DNA of 26,332 nt from Patescibacteria group bacterium UBA7396 (GTDB lineage Bacteria > Patescibacteriota > Gracilibacteria > BD1-5 > UBA6164), in assembly GCA_002470645.1 (NCBI GenBank), contig DKNE01000031.1, positions 1 through 26,332 of the forward strand, given 5' to 3'. The first letter of the stretch is position 1, and each line of letters opens with the position of its first letter. The notes beneath the pieces are model-generated. The model was not told the DNA's origin. It saw only the letters and a list, made by a program, of their open reading frames with translations, and ran no database searches. The position numbers and the translations under genes are program-made. This document shows positions 1-9,725 of this stretch, piece by piece.

Positions 1-26
1 TATAATTTATATGTTTTTATAAGATT

Positions 27-1559
27 ATGATATCAAAAATATTTTGTATAACGGTAAATGGACTCGAGAGTGAAATTATTGAGGTAGAAGTTGATATAAA
101 TGCAGGGCTTCCAAATTTTACTATTGTCGGGCTTCCAGATACTTCGGTTCAGGAAAGTAAAGAGAGACTCAGAAGTGCACTGAAATCATCAAATTTTAAA
201 CTTCCAACCTCAAGAATTACTGTTAATCTTGCTCCAGCAGATATTAAAAAAACATGACCAAGTTTTGATGTTTCTATTGCGGTTGGAATACTTTTTAATA
301 TGTGAGATATTAAAAAAGAAGAATATATAAAAAAATCCATATTTTTATGAGAACTTTCCCTTGATGGGAGTATTCGTCCTATTAGTGCTATTTTACCAAG
401 CGTTATTTGAGCGAAAGAAAAAGGATATAAACATATTTTTGTTCCGTATGATAATTTTTATGAAGCGAGTATTGTCGATGGGATAGAGATAATTGCGACT
501 CCATCTCTTTGAGATTTGGTGGCGCATCTGAATGGTGAAAAAAGTATACAAAATCCAGAAAAAGCAAACTTGAGCGAAAAAAAAGATATTTTCCATTCAA
601 AATATGATTTTGCTCATATTGTGGGACAAAATCAAGCGAAAAGAGCTTTGGAGATAGCCGCAGCATGACTTCATAATATTGTTCTTTCTGGACCTCCAGG
701 GAGTGGGAAAACGCTTCTTGCAAAAACTTTTTCTACTATTTTGCCAGAACTGACTTTGGACGAAATGATCGAGATTTCGAAAATTTACTCTATTTCGTGA
801 CTCTTATCAAAAGATATGCCACTGATTATTCAAAGGCCATTTCGTACTATTCATCATACTGCGAGTGCTATAAGTATCATAGGATGATGAAGAAATGCTC
901 GTCCTGGAGAGATTTCTCTCGCGCATAAATGAGTATTATTTCTCGATGAAGTACTTGAGTTCCCAAAAACAGTTTTAGAGGTTTTAAGACAGCCTTTAGA
1001 AGATGGAACGATTAGTGTTAATAGGGTCAACTCAAGTTATACCTATCCAGCAAAATTTATTTTTCTTTGAGCGATGAACCCATGCCCATGTGGATATCTC
1101 ACTGATCCTGATAAGGCATGTATTTGTTCTCAAGAGCAGATAAAAAGATATAATGCAAAACTTTCTTGACCTATGGTGGATAGAATAGATATGATGATCG
1201 AAGTTCCAAAAGTGAAAGTAGATGATTTTACTCTAAAAACTAAAACTCGCGCAATAGAAAATAGTCAAACTATAGCTCTGCGTGTGAAAAAAGCTAGAGA
1301 GATACAACTCAAAAGATTTCAAGAGATAAAAATTACTTCTAATAGTCAGATGACTTCCAAAGAAGTGGAAGTATTTTGTGTACTTGATAGTGAGGGGGAA
1401 AAAATGATAAAACAAGCACTCCAAACTATGAATTTATCAGCAAGAGCGTATTATAGAGTTTTAAAATTAGCTAGAACTATTGCTGATTTGGAAGGAAGTC
1501 AAAATATACAAGTATTTCATATTGCAGAAGCGCTGAGTTATAGAAAAGGGGAGAATTAA
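27..1559 (+). CDS. comM: ComM/YifB-like Mg-chelatase-type AAA+ ATPase
   Basis: This 510-residue protein matches the ComM/YifB family: an N-terminal ATP-independent domain, a Mg-chelatase-type AAA+ module and a C-terminal Mg_chelatase_C helical domain. In naturally competent bacteria ComM is a helicase that helps branch migration of incoming DNA during transformation; that role here is inferred from the family. Walker A (GPPGSGKT) is at about residues 222-229 and Walker B (GVLFLDE) at about 302-308. The family signatures RPGEISLAHKG, MNPCPCGY and LSGPMVDRID are all present. Several UGA codons are read as Gly, including those in AAAGLHN, HKG and LSGP, which are conserved family glycines. Length fits the family. 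The start is the first ATG after a TATAAG box. The gene stands alone; 209 nt separate it from the next gene. Confidence 0.93.
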
Positions 1560-1768
1560 TTTTTAAATAATTCTTTCTTACCTCATTCTTAATGAAATAT
1601 ATTATTATGTTCCACGTAAGATAAAAACAAAAACAAAATCTTATAAGGTCACACAATCTAAGATATATTTCCTTTTTTATATAAAGGTTTAACATGTAAA
1701 AAATTAAGTTTAGCTATAGACCAATTATTTTCCCGGGAAGTACACATTATTTTCTTACTATAATTATT

Positions 1769-2521
1769 ATGAAAAATAAAAAAATATTTTTATCAGCTAT
1801 TATTGTGCCAGTTTTTGCACTGAGTTCATATGCTGGAGCAGATTTTGATACTACAAACAATGAAACAAGAGAACAAATAAAAACAATTATGGAAAAACAA
1901 AAATCTTGAGAAACCTTAACCGCAGATGAACAAGAAATACTTACAAATATGGAATCAAATAGAAAACAATTTTCTTGAAGTGGAATGACTATGTGAGGAA
2001 GATGATCTCAAATGGAACAAAATTTTTCTCAAATGACAGATGAACAAAAAGCACAAATGGAAGAAATGAGAACATTAATGGATAAAAAGAAAAGTTGAGG
2101 AACTCTCACAACAGAAGAACAAGAAAAATTAACACAATTTGAAGCAAATAGACCTACAAAAGATGCGACTAATGAATGAACTAACGAAAAACAAACGACA
2201 CAAAACGAAAAAACAGTTCGTAATACATCAAATGTAAATACCGCATATAAAACACAAATTGATAAGAAAATAAAAAATATTTCTGCTCAATTTAGAACAT
2301 CAGATGAAAAAATAACAGGATTAGAAAAATTTTCTAAAAAAGTAACAACTCTCCAAACACAAATAAATAATAGTTCTACTTTTTCAGATACAAAAAAGCA
2401 AACATATAATGAAATTTTAAGTTCATTTCTTACTCTTATACAACAGGAAATAGATACTCTAAATTCACAACAAAATTCTAACACTGATGTGAACCAATTA
2501 CTAGAATCATTATTCAATTAA
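1769..2521 (+). CDS. Exported protein with LTxxQ-like repeats (paralogue 1)
   Basis: A 250-residue protein with an N-terminal signal peptide: basic MKNKK, a hydrophobic stretch, then SSYAGA as a likely cleavage site. Two related helical modules follow, each with a T-D/E-E-Q motif, a charged helix, an SGETLT- or SGGTLT-type turn, and D/E-EQE. The motif LTADEQ/MTDEQK resembles the LTxxQ signature of Spy/CpxP periplasmic proteins, but overall similarity is not certain. The C-terminal half (from about residue 140) is Asn/Gln/Thr-rich and helical. The next gene encodes a paralogue with the same modules. Several UGA codons are Gly. TATAAT at 1759-1764 lies just before the ATG. The function is unknown; a periplasmic or surface chaperone-like role is only a suggestion. 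Confidence 0.8.
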
Positions 2522-2711
2522 AAACTCTTACTTTCTTCTTAATATCATTTCTTATAATGAAAAAGTAATCTTGAAAAAGATACACAGCATTTGCCCTTTA
2601 TAGTTTTATCAAAAATATAAAATAAAAATAAGTCGTATTATATTTTGGTACTAAACTTTTAAGAGAGACGCAGAAAATAAAAATAAATTTTAATTACTAA
2701 TATTATATATT

Positions 2712-3419
2712 ATGAAAAATACAAAAATTTTAGCAGGGACATTAGTTGTAGCACTTTTAGCAACTACAGCAGCATATGCAGCAAATACAGAAACATCTTC
2801 TACAAAATGAATTTTTTGAAAACAAAAAATCGAACTCACTGACGAGCAAAAATCTCAAATGGAAGAAGTAAAAGCACTTTTTGAAAAAGTGAAAAACTGA
2901 GAAACTCTCACAGCCGATGAACAAGCAAAAGTAGATGAATTTAAAGCAAATATACCACAAAGATGAGAAGGAAAAAGTGGAAAATGATTTGAAGGGAAAT
3001 GAAAAGGCCCAAAATGAGATAGATGAGCTGAAGGAAGATGAGGTTTTGGATGAGGATTTCATAATCTTACAGATGAAGAAAAAACTCAATTAGAATCAAT
3101 GACAGATGAGCAAAAACAAGCATTTTTTGAGACAAAAAGAGCAGAACAAGAAGCTAAAATGGAAGCAAGAGAAATAGTAATAGATAAATTATTAAATGGT
3201 GAAACATTAACAGATGCAGAGAAATTAATTGTAGAGGAAATTAAAACTGAAAGAGCAGAACAAAAACAAAGAAAATTACAAGCGGAAGAATTAAGAACAC
3301 TTTTTGAGAAATCTAAAAACTGAGAAACTCTTACTACAGATGAACAAGCAAAATTAGATGAATTAAAAGCAAGTATGCCACAAAAAAACACTAAAAAACA
3401 ACTTCCTATAACTGAATAA
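2712..3419 (+). CDS. Exported LTxxQ-repeat protein with Gly-rich linker (paralogue 2)
   Basis: A 235-residue exported protein whose signal peptide ends near TTAAYAA. Three copies of a helical module are visible, at about residues 40-80, 128-180 and 190-225. Each carries LTDEQK- or MTDEQK-type starts and a turn of the form NGETLTADEQ or NGETLTDAEK. Between the first two copies is a Gly/Lys/Arg-rich linker of about 35 residues (residues ~83-118) that contains at least eight UGA-encoded glycines, unusually dense recoded-codon use. It is a paralogue of the preceding gene and, like Spy/CpxP proteins, rich in LTxxQ-like motifs, so an envelope chaperone or stress role is possible but unproven. A strong hairpin follows the stop. 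Confidence 0.82.
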
Positions 3420-3431
3420 TTTTAATATAAA

Positions 3432-3464
3432 AAACTCAAAAGATATAAACTATCTTTTGAGTTT
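3432..3464 (+). terminator. Perfect 14-bp hairpin after exported-protein gene
   Basis: AAACTCAAAAGATA and its exact reverse complement flank a 5-nt loop, 12 nt after the stop codon. No long U-run follows directly, so termination strength is uncertain. Confidence 0.6.
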
Positions 3465-3482
3465 CCCTTAATTTTTATACAT

Positions 3483-3878
3483 ATGAAAAAGAAAATAAAT
3501 ACACATCAATTTTTAATAATAGCTCTTCTTACTGTTTCTTCACTTTGAACTTGGAATATCACTATTTGAAAAGTTCAGGCTCAGAATATTTTAGAAGTAC
3601 GTTTGGATAAACAACAAGAAGTTAATATTATTGGAAGTCAAAATAGAAAAAAATGATTCAAAGAAGTAGAGAGTGATAATTGAGAGAGTATTCAAGAAAA
3701 AAGTATTTTAAAAAAAGAAATTCAAAATAGAAAAAAACTCCATAAAACTCTTTTAGAGTCATATAATACTAACTTTGATACAAAAATTTTAGAAAATATT
3801 ACTCAAAATGGAATTATTTTAAATAATTTAAAAAAAATATATGTATGATTGCAAAAAAATAAGGAGATTATTATATAA
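3483..3878 (+). CDS. Small membrane-anchored or exported protein, unknown
   Basis: A 131-residue protein with a basic N-terminus (MKKK) and one hydrophobic segment at about residues 10-27, ending near KVQAQN, which could be a signal peptide or a membrane anchor. The rest is very rich in Lys, Glu, Asn and Gln and looks helical or coiled-coil. I recognise no domain. It follows the two LTxxQ-like exported proteins and may belong to the same envelope cluster, although a hairpin separates it from them. Three or more UGA codons are Gly, including SSLGTW and NITIGK. The stop TAA is followed 44 nt later by another hairpin. Confidence 0.7.
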
Positions 3879-3922
3879 ATAGGGATAAGTGTGAGGTTAA
3901 ACTTTTCAATATAAATTTGAAA

Positions 3923-3953
3923 AATAAAGGGATTTTTATATAATCCCTTTATT
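3923..3953 (+). terminator. Hairpin terminator
   Basis: AATAAAGGGAT and its exact reverse complement ATCCCTTTATT surround a 9-nt T/A loop downstream of the small exported-protein gene. The flanks are AT-rich but there is no long U tract. Confidence 0.55.
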
Positions 3954-4076
3954 AGTGAGTAATATATAAATATGCATAAGCAGATAAATATGGTATTTCG
4001 GTTTTTCAAAAATCCCTTTGGGGTATTATTTTTGTTATTCTAAAATATTATTTATTTATTATTTAATTATAAAATT

Positions 4077-5303
4077 ATGTTACAATTATCAAAATTTCCA
4101 GTAAAAACTTTAAAATCAGCACCAAAAATTTCAGATAATATTTCAACTTCTCATTTGTTACAAGCTGGATTTATCAGACAAGAAATGGCAGGGGCATATA
4201 ATTATTTACCTCTTTGATTAAAGGTATTGAGAAAAATAGAAAATATTGTGAGGGAAGAAATGAATGCTATTTGAGCACAAGAAATTCTTATGTCAGCTTT
4301 ATGAAGCAGAGAACATTGGATGGAAACAGGAAGATGGGATGTCGTAGATGTGCTTTTTAAACTCCCAGCAGCAGAATGAAAAGAATATGCGCTCAATCCA
4401 ACTCATGAAGAACTCGTTACTCCACTGATGAAAGAATTTATTCAATCATATAAAGATTTAGAATTTTGAGTATACCAAATTCAAAATAAATTTAGAAATG
4501 AAAAAAGAGCAAAATCTTGACTGTTAAGAGGAAGAGAATTTCTTATGAAAGATCTTTATTCTTTTCATACATCAGAAGAAAAATTACTTCAATATTATGA
4601 AAATGTAAAAATAGCGTATAGAAAAGTATATGATAGACTTTGAATAGGGAAAGATACCTATGAAACTATTTCATGAGGAGGCGATTTTACGACTTTAAAT
4701 AGTCATGAATATCAAACAGTTTTATCAATAGGGGAAGATAATATTTATATTTGTCAGGATTGTTGAGTTTCACACAATGAAGAACTAATCAATCTGGAAA
4801 CTTGATTTGTTTGTCAAAAATGTGGTTCGAAAAATCATAAAATTTATAAAGCCTCTGAAGTAGGAAATATTTTTCCACTTATGACGAAATTTACTGATGC
4901 ATTTGATGTAAAATATACAGATGCTGATGGAAAAACAAATATGGTGTATATGGGGTGTTATGGAATAGGAATTTCAAGACTCATGTGAGTGATAGCAGAA
5001 TATTTTTCTGATGAGAAATGATTGGTTTGGCCAGAAAATATTGCCCCAGTGACCCATTATATTATTGTAATGTGAGAAAATTTTGATACCGCAAAAAAAT
5101 TAGCTGAACTCTTAGAAAAAGAGGGGAAAGAGGTAATTATTGATGATAGAGAAAAAGTTTGATTTTGACAAAAAGCGAGTGATGCAGATCTCCTTTGAAT
5201 ACCTTATAGAATAGTAGTTTCAGACAAGACACTAGAATCAGGTTGATATGAATTGAAACAAAGACTATCGCAAGAAACTCAGATAATTTCTCTTGACAAA
5301 TAA
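4077..5303 (+). CDS. proS: Proline--tRNA ligase, short form lacking the editing domain
   Basis: Charges tRNA-Pro with proline in the cytoplasm. At 408 residues it is far shorter than the ~570-residue bacterial ProRS, because the INS cis-editing domain between motifs 2 and 3 is missing. The bacterial class II features are clear: the N-terminal aminoacylation core, motif 2 (FRNEKRAKSGLLRGREF), the MKDLYSFH segment, motif 3 (MGCYGIGISRLMG) and a C-terminal anticodon-binding domain. In place of the insertion there is a short segment with two Cys pairs (ICQDCG and VCQKCG), probably the zinc ribbon that normally flanks the editing domain, followed by the EVGNIFPLMTKF region. Many UGA codons fall on conserved Gly. 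TATAAA lies 3 nt before the ATG. Confidence 0.95.
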
Positions 5304-5347
5304 AAATTACATATATCATAAAAGTCATTATCTTTTAAAAAACACAT

Positions 5348-5902
5348 ATGTGAGACCCGGAATCGTGAAGATTAATAAATAAAACAAATAATCAATTATG
5401 AACTAATACAAAACCTTTTATAGGAGTGATTGAAAATATGAAAAAAGTACTTCAGGGAATATTGTCTCCTTGGCAAAATCCCCAAATGAAACAGATTTAT
5501 ATTTCACAAATTTCTTCTTTCGGGAGAGTTTCAAAAGATAAATGGGATGAATTTAGTCAATGTTTCGAAGCTTGAGAAATATCTCATGAAGAAATAAAAC
5601 AAGCAATGCAGTCTTTTTTAAATACAAGAGCAATTGAGATTCATTCAGATTTGTCACACCCGGATGTATTTATGAAAAAATGAAAAAAAGTCAGATTTCA
5701 AAAATATGTGAATGATATTGAAGAGGCGGATAAATATATTTTAGCTTATGGAATTTCGAAAGGAGTCATTACTCTCTCTCATCTCAAGTATCTTCATTTT
5801 ACCGATGGTGACACTATAGAATCATTTATGTATACATATTCTTCTCACGAGTTACTTAATGAGTACATTCAAAAATTAATATCTCCATCATGTATAAATT
5901 AA
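5348..5902 (+). CDS. Hypothetical protein, 184 aa
   Basis: An unrecognised 184-residue soluble-looking protein with no signal peptide or membrane segment. It begins MGDPESGRL (codon 2 is UGA, read as Gly). An internal Met at about residue 31 (IENMKKVLQG) is an alternative start, so the N-terminal ~30 residues are uncertain. The body is helical and charged, with aromatic residues in the C-terminal half (KYILAYGISKG, KYLHFTDGD). Its 3' end overlaps the start of rlmH by 13 nt in another frame, which suggests co-transcription and translational coupling. In-frame UGA codons at KKGKKV and FEAGEI support code 25 here too. No function is proposed. Confidence 0.7.
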
Positions 5903-6342
5903 TATTTTTTTCTGATACATATAAACATTTTGATGAAGCGATAAAAGAGTATGAAAAAAGATTATGAAAAGAATTAGAAATCGTTAAATTAAAGCCATCA
6001 AAAAGAAAAAACCAGTGAGAAATTATTGAGGAAGAAACAGATGTATTAAAAGAAAAATTAGAAAAAATAAAAGGATACAAAATCCTTTTATATATTGAGG
6101 GAAAAGTACTTTCTACTCATGAATTACATCTTTTGGTTGAGAAAAATAAACAACATTTTTGAGATATTATTTTTATTATTTGAGGAGCTTATTGAGTAAA
6201 TATTGATAAAATTGTTCATCTCATAGATCTTAAACTTTCATTTTCTCCTATGACTTTCCCACACTCTTTAGCCTATTTAATGCTTTTAGAACAGATTTAT
6301 AGAATAGAAATGATAAAAAAATGAAGCGGATATCATCATTAA
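5890..6342 (+). CDS. rlmH: 23S rRNA pseudouridine-1915 N3-methyltransferase
   Basis: RlmH is a SPOUT-fold methyltransferase that methylates pseudouridine 1915 in helix 69 of 23S rRNA on assembled ribosomes, using SAM. The protein is 150 residues, the usual size. Diagnostic features are the SAM-binding knot loop IIFIIGGAYG and the downstream LIDLKLSFSPMTFPHSLA, LEQIYR and C-terminal GSGYHH, which match the family's FVIGGA, LSLSxMTxPHxLAR, EQLYRA and YHH signatures. The first Gly of GGA and the Gly of AYG are UGA codons. The ATG lies inside the 3' end of the preceding hypothetical gene. The gene ends at a strong terminator shared with the converging ttcA-like gene. Confidence 0.93.
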
Positions 6343-6379
6343 AAATACTTGAAACAAAAAAGTTTCAAGTATTTTTTTT
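6341..6379. terminator. Bidirectional terminator between rlmH and ttcA-like gene
   Basis: AAAAATACTTGAAAC pairs with GTTTCAAGTATTTTT around a 6-nt A loop and is followed by more T. The stem overlaps the stop codons of two converging genes and has A and T tracts on both sides, so it can serve both strands. Confidence 0.85.
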
Positions 6380-7196
6380 ACATACTATAATTGATGCTTT
6401 CATATTTTTCTCTAAAATCTTTTATGAGTGCCCAGAAAGTATTTTCCACAAAATTTGGAAGTACTTTTTCATTTGGCCGAACGATTTCTCTTTTGATTTT
6501 ATTTCTCATTTTATCTTCTCCAACTGGACAATTACATCCAGAAAAAGGAATATCTTTTGCAAGTACCATTCTCATTACATCTTTTTCTCTCAGATATGCC
6601 ATAGGTCTGATAAAAGCAATATCTCACATTCTCATACGATTCATTGGAGGCATGATTTTCATTTTTCTTCCTTGTACCATATTCATAAATGTCGTTACCA
6701 CGATATCATCCATATGATGACCAAAAGCTATTTTTGAGGCACCATATTTTTTGCATAATTTCATCATTGCAATTCTTCTAGCATACGCACACCATTGGCA
6801 CGATTGTCCAATTCATTCATTGAGTTTTGAATCTTCGGGAAGTTTTACATCTACTTTTTCAAGAGGAATTCATAAAACATCTTCATAATATTGTCTTTTT
6901 TCTTCAAACATAATATCACAATTAATGAGAAATTCTTTAAAAATATAGACTCATCTGATATTAAATTTTTTCTTTGAAGATTTTCTTATTTCGCTCAGCA
7001 AATATCAGAGTAACATAGAATCTTTTCCTCAAGAAACTCATAATAATATGGTTTCTCATTCTTCGATCATATTAAAATCAGAAATCGCTCTCATAACCTC
7101 TCTTTTCATCCTTTTTTCTAAGTTTTTATGTTGTGATTCTGGAGATTTTTTCTCAGCTTCATTAACATAGGTTTGGATATCATTTTCATTTATCAT
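6378..7196 (-). CDS. ttcA: TtcA/TilS-family tRNA 2-thiocytidine synthase-like protein
   Basis: A 272-residue PP-loop ATPase. TtcA forms 2-thiocytidine at position 32 of some tRNAs, activating the base with ATP and using an Fe-S cluster. The PP-loop GVSGGKDS is at residues 53-60. Two Cys pairs follow, CQWC at 133-136 and GCNC at 220-223, placed as expected for the Fe-S ligands of TtcA, and GHHMDD lies at about 159-164. These cysteines separate it from TilS, which lacks them. UGA codons encode Gly in the PP-loop (SGGKDS) and at GIGQ. The start is the ATG at 7196; an upstream ATG at 7201 is out of frame and soon closed by TAA. It converges on rlmH at a shared terminator. Exact tRNA target is inferred. 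Confidence 0.85.
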
Positions 7197-7419
7197 ATCA
7201 TTTTATTAATAATAACGGCCTCTATTATATTTTTCATTTTATAGAGTCAAAAAAAAATTTGATTTTTTTTCCTTTTTTTATATAATCTTCTCGCTTCTAA
7301 ATTTAAAAACTTACTTTCGAGTATTGAGTTTGTCCCGAAAACACGCTACAAATACAAGAAAAAAGTATTCACAAAATAATTCAATATTTTGTAATTTTTT
7401 AATTATATAAAAGAAAATT

Positions 7420-7887
7420 ATGGCAAAAGCAATAAAATGATATATTAAACTTCAAATTAAATGAGGACAAGCTACCCCAGCTCCTCCGGTATGACCTGCG
7501 CTTGGACAACACTGAGTAGCAATTCCTGAATTTACAAAAAGATTCAATGACGAAACAAAAGACAGAATGGGGCAAATTTTGCCAGTTATCATTACTGTTT
7601 ATGAAGATAGAAGTTTTGATTTTATCGTAAAACAACCACCAGCTGGAGTTTTACTAAAAGAAAAATTAAAATTAAAAAGTGGTTCTAAAGTTCCTCAAAA
7701 AGATAAAGTTGGGCACATCACTTTTAATCAATTAAAAGAAATTGCTGAACAAAAAGTAGTTGATATGAACGCAATAGATATTGCTGGAGCTATGTTAACT
7801 ATTGATGGAACTGCAAGACAAATGTGAGTAACTTCTGATATTCATGGTATGTCAATTGAAGATGTAAGAGCAAAATTAGGTGCTTAG
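7420..7887 (+). CDS. rplK: 50S ribosomal protein L11
   Basis: L11 forms the GTPase-associated centre with 23S rRNA and is the stalk base for L10/L7/L12. The 155-residue sequence carries the hallmark APPVGPALGQHG segment (residues ~22-33, with UGA-encoded glycines at VGP and QHG), the FIVKQPPAG linker between the two domains, and the C-terminal GTARQMG and VRAKLG motifs. It is slightly longer than the usual ~141 residues. It appears as a single gene here: rplA, rplJ or nusG, its common partners, are not next to it in this window. A hairpin and then tRNA-Glu follow directly. The stop is TAG. Confidence 0.95.
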
Positions 7888-7896
7888 TTCATATAA

Positions 7897-7922
7897 AAAA
7901 GTAACTTTTTAGAGTTACTTTT
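7897..7922 (+). terminator. Terminator after rplK
   Basis: AAAAGTAACT and AGTTACTTTT form a hairpin 9 nt after the rplK stop and 5 nt before the tRNA gene. The 3' arm ends in four T. Confidence 0.7.
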
Positions 7923-7927
7923 CTCTT

Positions 7928-8002
7928 GCTCCTATCGTCTAGTGGTTAGGACACGGCCTTCTCAAGGCTGGAACTGGAGTTCAATTCTCCATAGGAGTAC
8001 CA
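7928..8002 (+). tRNA. tRNA-Glu (anticodon CTC)
   Basis: A full cloverleaf is visible: acceptor GCTCCTA pairing with TAGGAGT (one G-U), a D arm with GTCTAGTGGTTAGGAC, anticodon stem CGGCC/GGCTG with loop TTCTCAA (anticodon CTC), T stem TGGAG/CTCCA with loop TTCAATT, and an encoded CCA end. The D-arm and anticodon-arm sequence closely match bacterial tRNA-Glu. CTC reads GAG, a minor codon in an AT-rich genome. A terminator follows. Confidence 0.93.
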
Positions 8003-8023
8003 AATGTGAAACAATAGATTTTC

Positions 8024-8069
8024 AAGAGCTTTATATGGCGATTTTTCCGCTATGTAGAGCTCTTTTTTT
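8024..8069 (+). terminator. Terminator after tRNA-Glu
   Basis: A 17-bp stem with two G-U wobbles (AAGAGCT... paired with ...AGCTCTT) and a T-rich loop, followed by seven T. A typical intrinsic terminator. Confidence 0.88.
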
Positions 8070-8140
8070 GAGTTCGCTATGAAGGTCATTTTCAGTGAGT
8101 TCAAAAAAATTTTCCTTTCATCAAGATCAGAAAAATTTCA

Positions 8141-8167
8141 TTGACTTTCATGAAAATCTTTTATAAT
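8141..8167 (+). promoter_or_regulatory. Candidate sigma70-type promoter for the zinc-ribbon gene
   Basis: TTGACT (8141-8146) and TATAAT (8162-8167) lie 15 nt apart, 37 nt before the ATG at 8205. The spacer is shorter than the ideal 17 nt. AGGAG at 8193-8197 is one of few Shine-Dalgarno-like sites in the window. Confidence 0.5.
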
Positions 8168-8204
8168 AATAAAGCTTCATAACTCTTAAATAGGAGAAAT
8201 TTCA

Positions 8205-8414
8205 ATGTTTGATGAAGAAGATAAAGTGCCTTGTTCAGAATGTGGTGAAAAATTTGATCCAAATCAAATCGGTCGTGATGGACTTTGTGCATCATGTCAT
8301 GAACTTGACCCCACGCCAACGAGTGAAGAATGTGATCAATGTGATGGAAGGGCAGTGACAAATATCTGTGGCACAAATTTGTGTGAAGATTGTTTGGAAC
8401 ACTACCATCACTAG
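8205..8414 (+). CDS. Small Cys-rich zinc-ribbon protein, 69 aa
   Basis: A 69-residue acidic protein built of Cys pairs: CSECG, CASCH, CDQCD and CGTNLCEDC, followed by a His-rich end (HYHH). Two zinc ribbons or one treble-clef-like domain are likely. I do not recognise a named family. Unlike its neighbours it contains no UGA glycine codon: all five of its glycines use GGN, including GGT and GGC. It also has a Shine-Dalgarno-like AGGAG before the ATG and a promoter-like TTGACT/TATAAT pair. It therefore reads the same in the standard code and may have arrived recently or be kept UGA-free for another reason. A strong terminator follows. Stop is TAG. Confidence 0.8.
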   Translation: MFDEEDKVPCSECGEKFDPNQIGRDGLCASCHELDPTPTSEECDQCDGRAVTNICGTNLCEDCLEHYHH

Positions 8415-8423
8415 CTCTTTTTT

Positions 8424-8452
8424 AAAGCCTTGTGTAAAATACACAAGGCTTT
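8424..8452 (+). terminator. Terminator after the zinc-ribbon gene
   Basis: A perfect 13-bp stem (AAAGCCTTGTGTA and its reverse complement) with a 3-nt loop, 10 nt after the stop. A T-rich stretch follows. It may also serve the converging gene on the other strand. Confidence 0.85.
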
Positions 8453-8480
8453 CATTTTATATAAATCTAAATTATATTTT

Positions 8481-9071
8481 TTAATTTGTATTTATGAGTT
8501 GAAAGTTTCTTCTAAAAAAAGGATTTTCATGAGGAAAATTTTTGGCAAAAGGTAATACTTTACGCATTCATCATGCAAAATCTTTTCCAAAATAAAAGCT
8601 ATAACCATTCAATGCAAAAAACATATATTCTTCAGGAGTCAGAAAAGCTTTTCTTGATTTTGGAAAAACGAGATTAAAAACACTTGCATCTCAAGCTCTT
8701 TTTGGACTTTCTCTTTCTAACCAATATGTATAATATGGATTTTTAAGAGTTTCTCTCGTTTCTTCATCCATAACTACTCATAATTTAAGCAGAAGATCTG
8801 ATAGGTATTGAGTTGCTTGAATGACATCTAAAGTGAGCTTTGCATGAGAAAGTTCAAGTTTATGAAGAAAAAAATCAAACATTATGTTTCTCATCTCTTC
8901 TGGGGAAAGTGTAACTATCTGATTTAACGGTGTTGATAATAATTCATTGACTCTTTGAGGAGTTTCTTTTAGTCAGACTTCTACTAGATTTTCTAGTCAT
9001 TGAAGACTTTCTTCTTTATGTATTTGTTGTAGTCTTTCTTGTGTTCCAGGGAATTCAAATATTTCTGCCAT
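8481..9071 (-). CDS. Hypothetical protein, 196 aa
   Basis: An intact 196-residue reading frame under code 25, starting MAEIFEFPG. It has no signal peptide, transmembrane segment or motif I recognise. The N-terminal half is helical and Leu/Glu-rich; the C-terminal half is aromatic (PYYTYWLERE, EYMFFALNGYSFYFG). UGA glycines occur in SLQGLEN, FAGGMRK and LLKLGVV. It lies between converging and diverging neighbours, so it is probably transcribed alone. The ATG is preceded by TATAGC, like many genes in the window. Confidence 0.7.
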
Positions 9072-9255
9072 ATGCTATAAAATAGAGAAGTAAACTTCTA
9101 TCTTATAATTATTTTTTGAGTGAAGTCAAATTTTATGAAAAATCCTGCTTGATTTTATGAACAGATAATGATTTTCTTCAATATTTCTTTTACATTTTTT
9201 AAAAAAAGATATGATAGAGAATAATAATATCTTTTTAGTTTATATTTTCCTAAAT

Positions 9256-9702
9256 ATGCAAAAACAAATGAGACCTTGAGTTTATGCTCTCATGTATAAG
9301 GATGACCAAATACTTGTTGTAAAAAAATGAAGATGACCATTCACTGGAATGTATGATTTGCCTTGAGGTAAAATTGAACATTATGAAAAACATATTGATT
9401 GACTCAAAAGAGAAATATTTGAGGAAACTGGATTAATGGAAAATGAGTTTGAAATAAAAAAACTCTTAACTGTTGAAGAAACTTTTGCAACTCATGTTTG
9501 GCAAAAAAATGAAAGACAAGATCATATTATCTGAATTGTATATTTAGTACAAATCATTACTCAAAAGATACATTTTGATCATAAGGATGACTATTGAGAT
9601 GCTAGAGGTTCGAAGCTTATTGACATGGATGATGAAAATATTCAAAAAACTCATATTTTACAACAAGCTATTTTAGAATTTAGAAAAGGGAAAGATTTAT
9701 AA
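9256..9702 (+). CDS. Nudix hydrolase
   Basis: A 148-residue Nudix-fold pyrophosphohydrolase. The Nudix box GX5EX7REUXEEXGU is complete at about residues 41-63, running from GKIEHYE to REIFEETGL, preceded by the usual DLPGG (first Gly is UGA). Such enzymes cleave nucleoside diphosphates linked to another group, using Mg2+ bound by the REXXEE glutamates. The actual substrate cannot be told from sequence; candidates include oxidised dNTPs or NDP-sugars. It is the first gene of a forward cluster, 23 nt before a GNAT acetyltransferase gene, and diverges from the 196-aa hypothetical gene. Confidence 0.9.
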
Positions 9703-9725
9703 TATTATAATTTAATTTTTTAGAT

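Noticed and set aside
1560..1768. AT-rich gap holding a CCCGGG palindrome and short inverted stretches, considered for a riboswitch or small RNA
   Set aside because: No stable extended structure or known RNA motif could be recognised by eye.
6321..6737. Plus-strand open frame of 138 codons
   Set aside because: It overlaps the terminator and lies antisense to the clearly recognisable TtcA-like gene.
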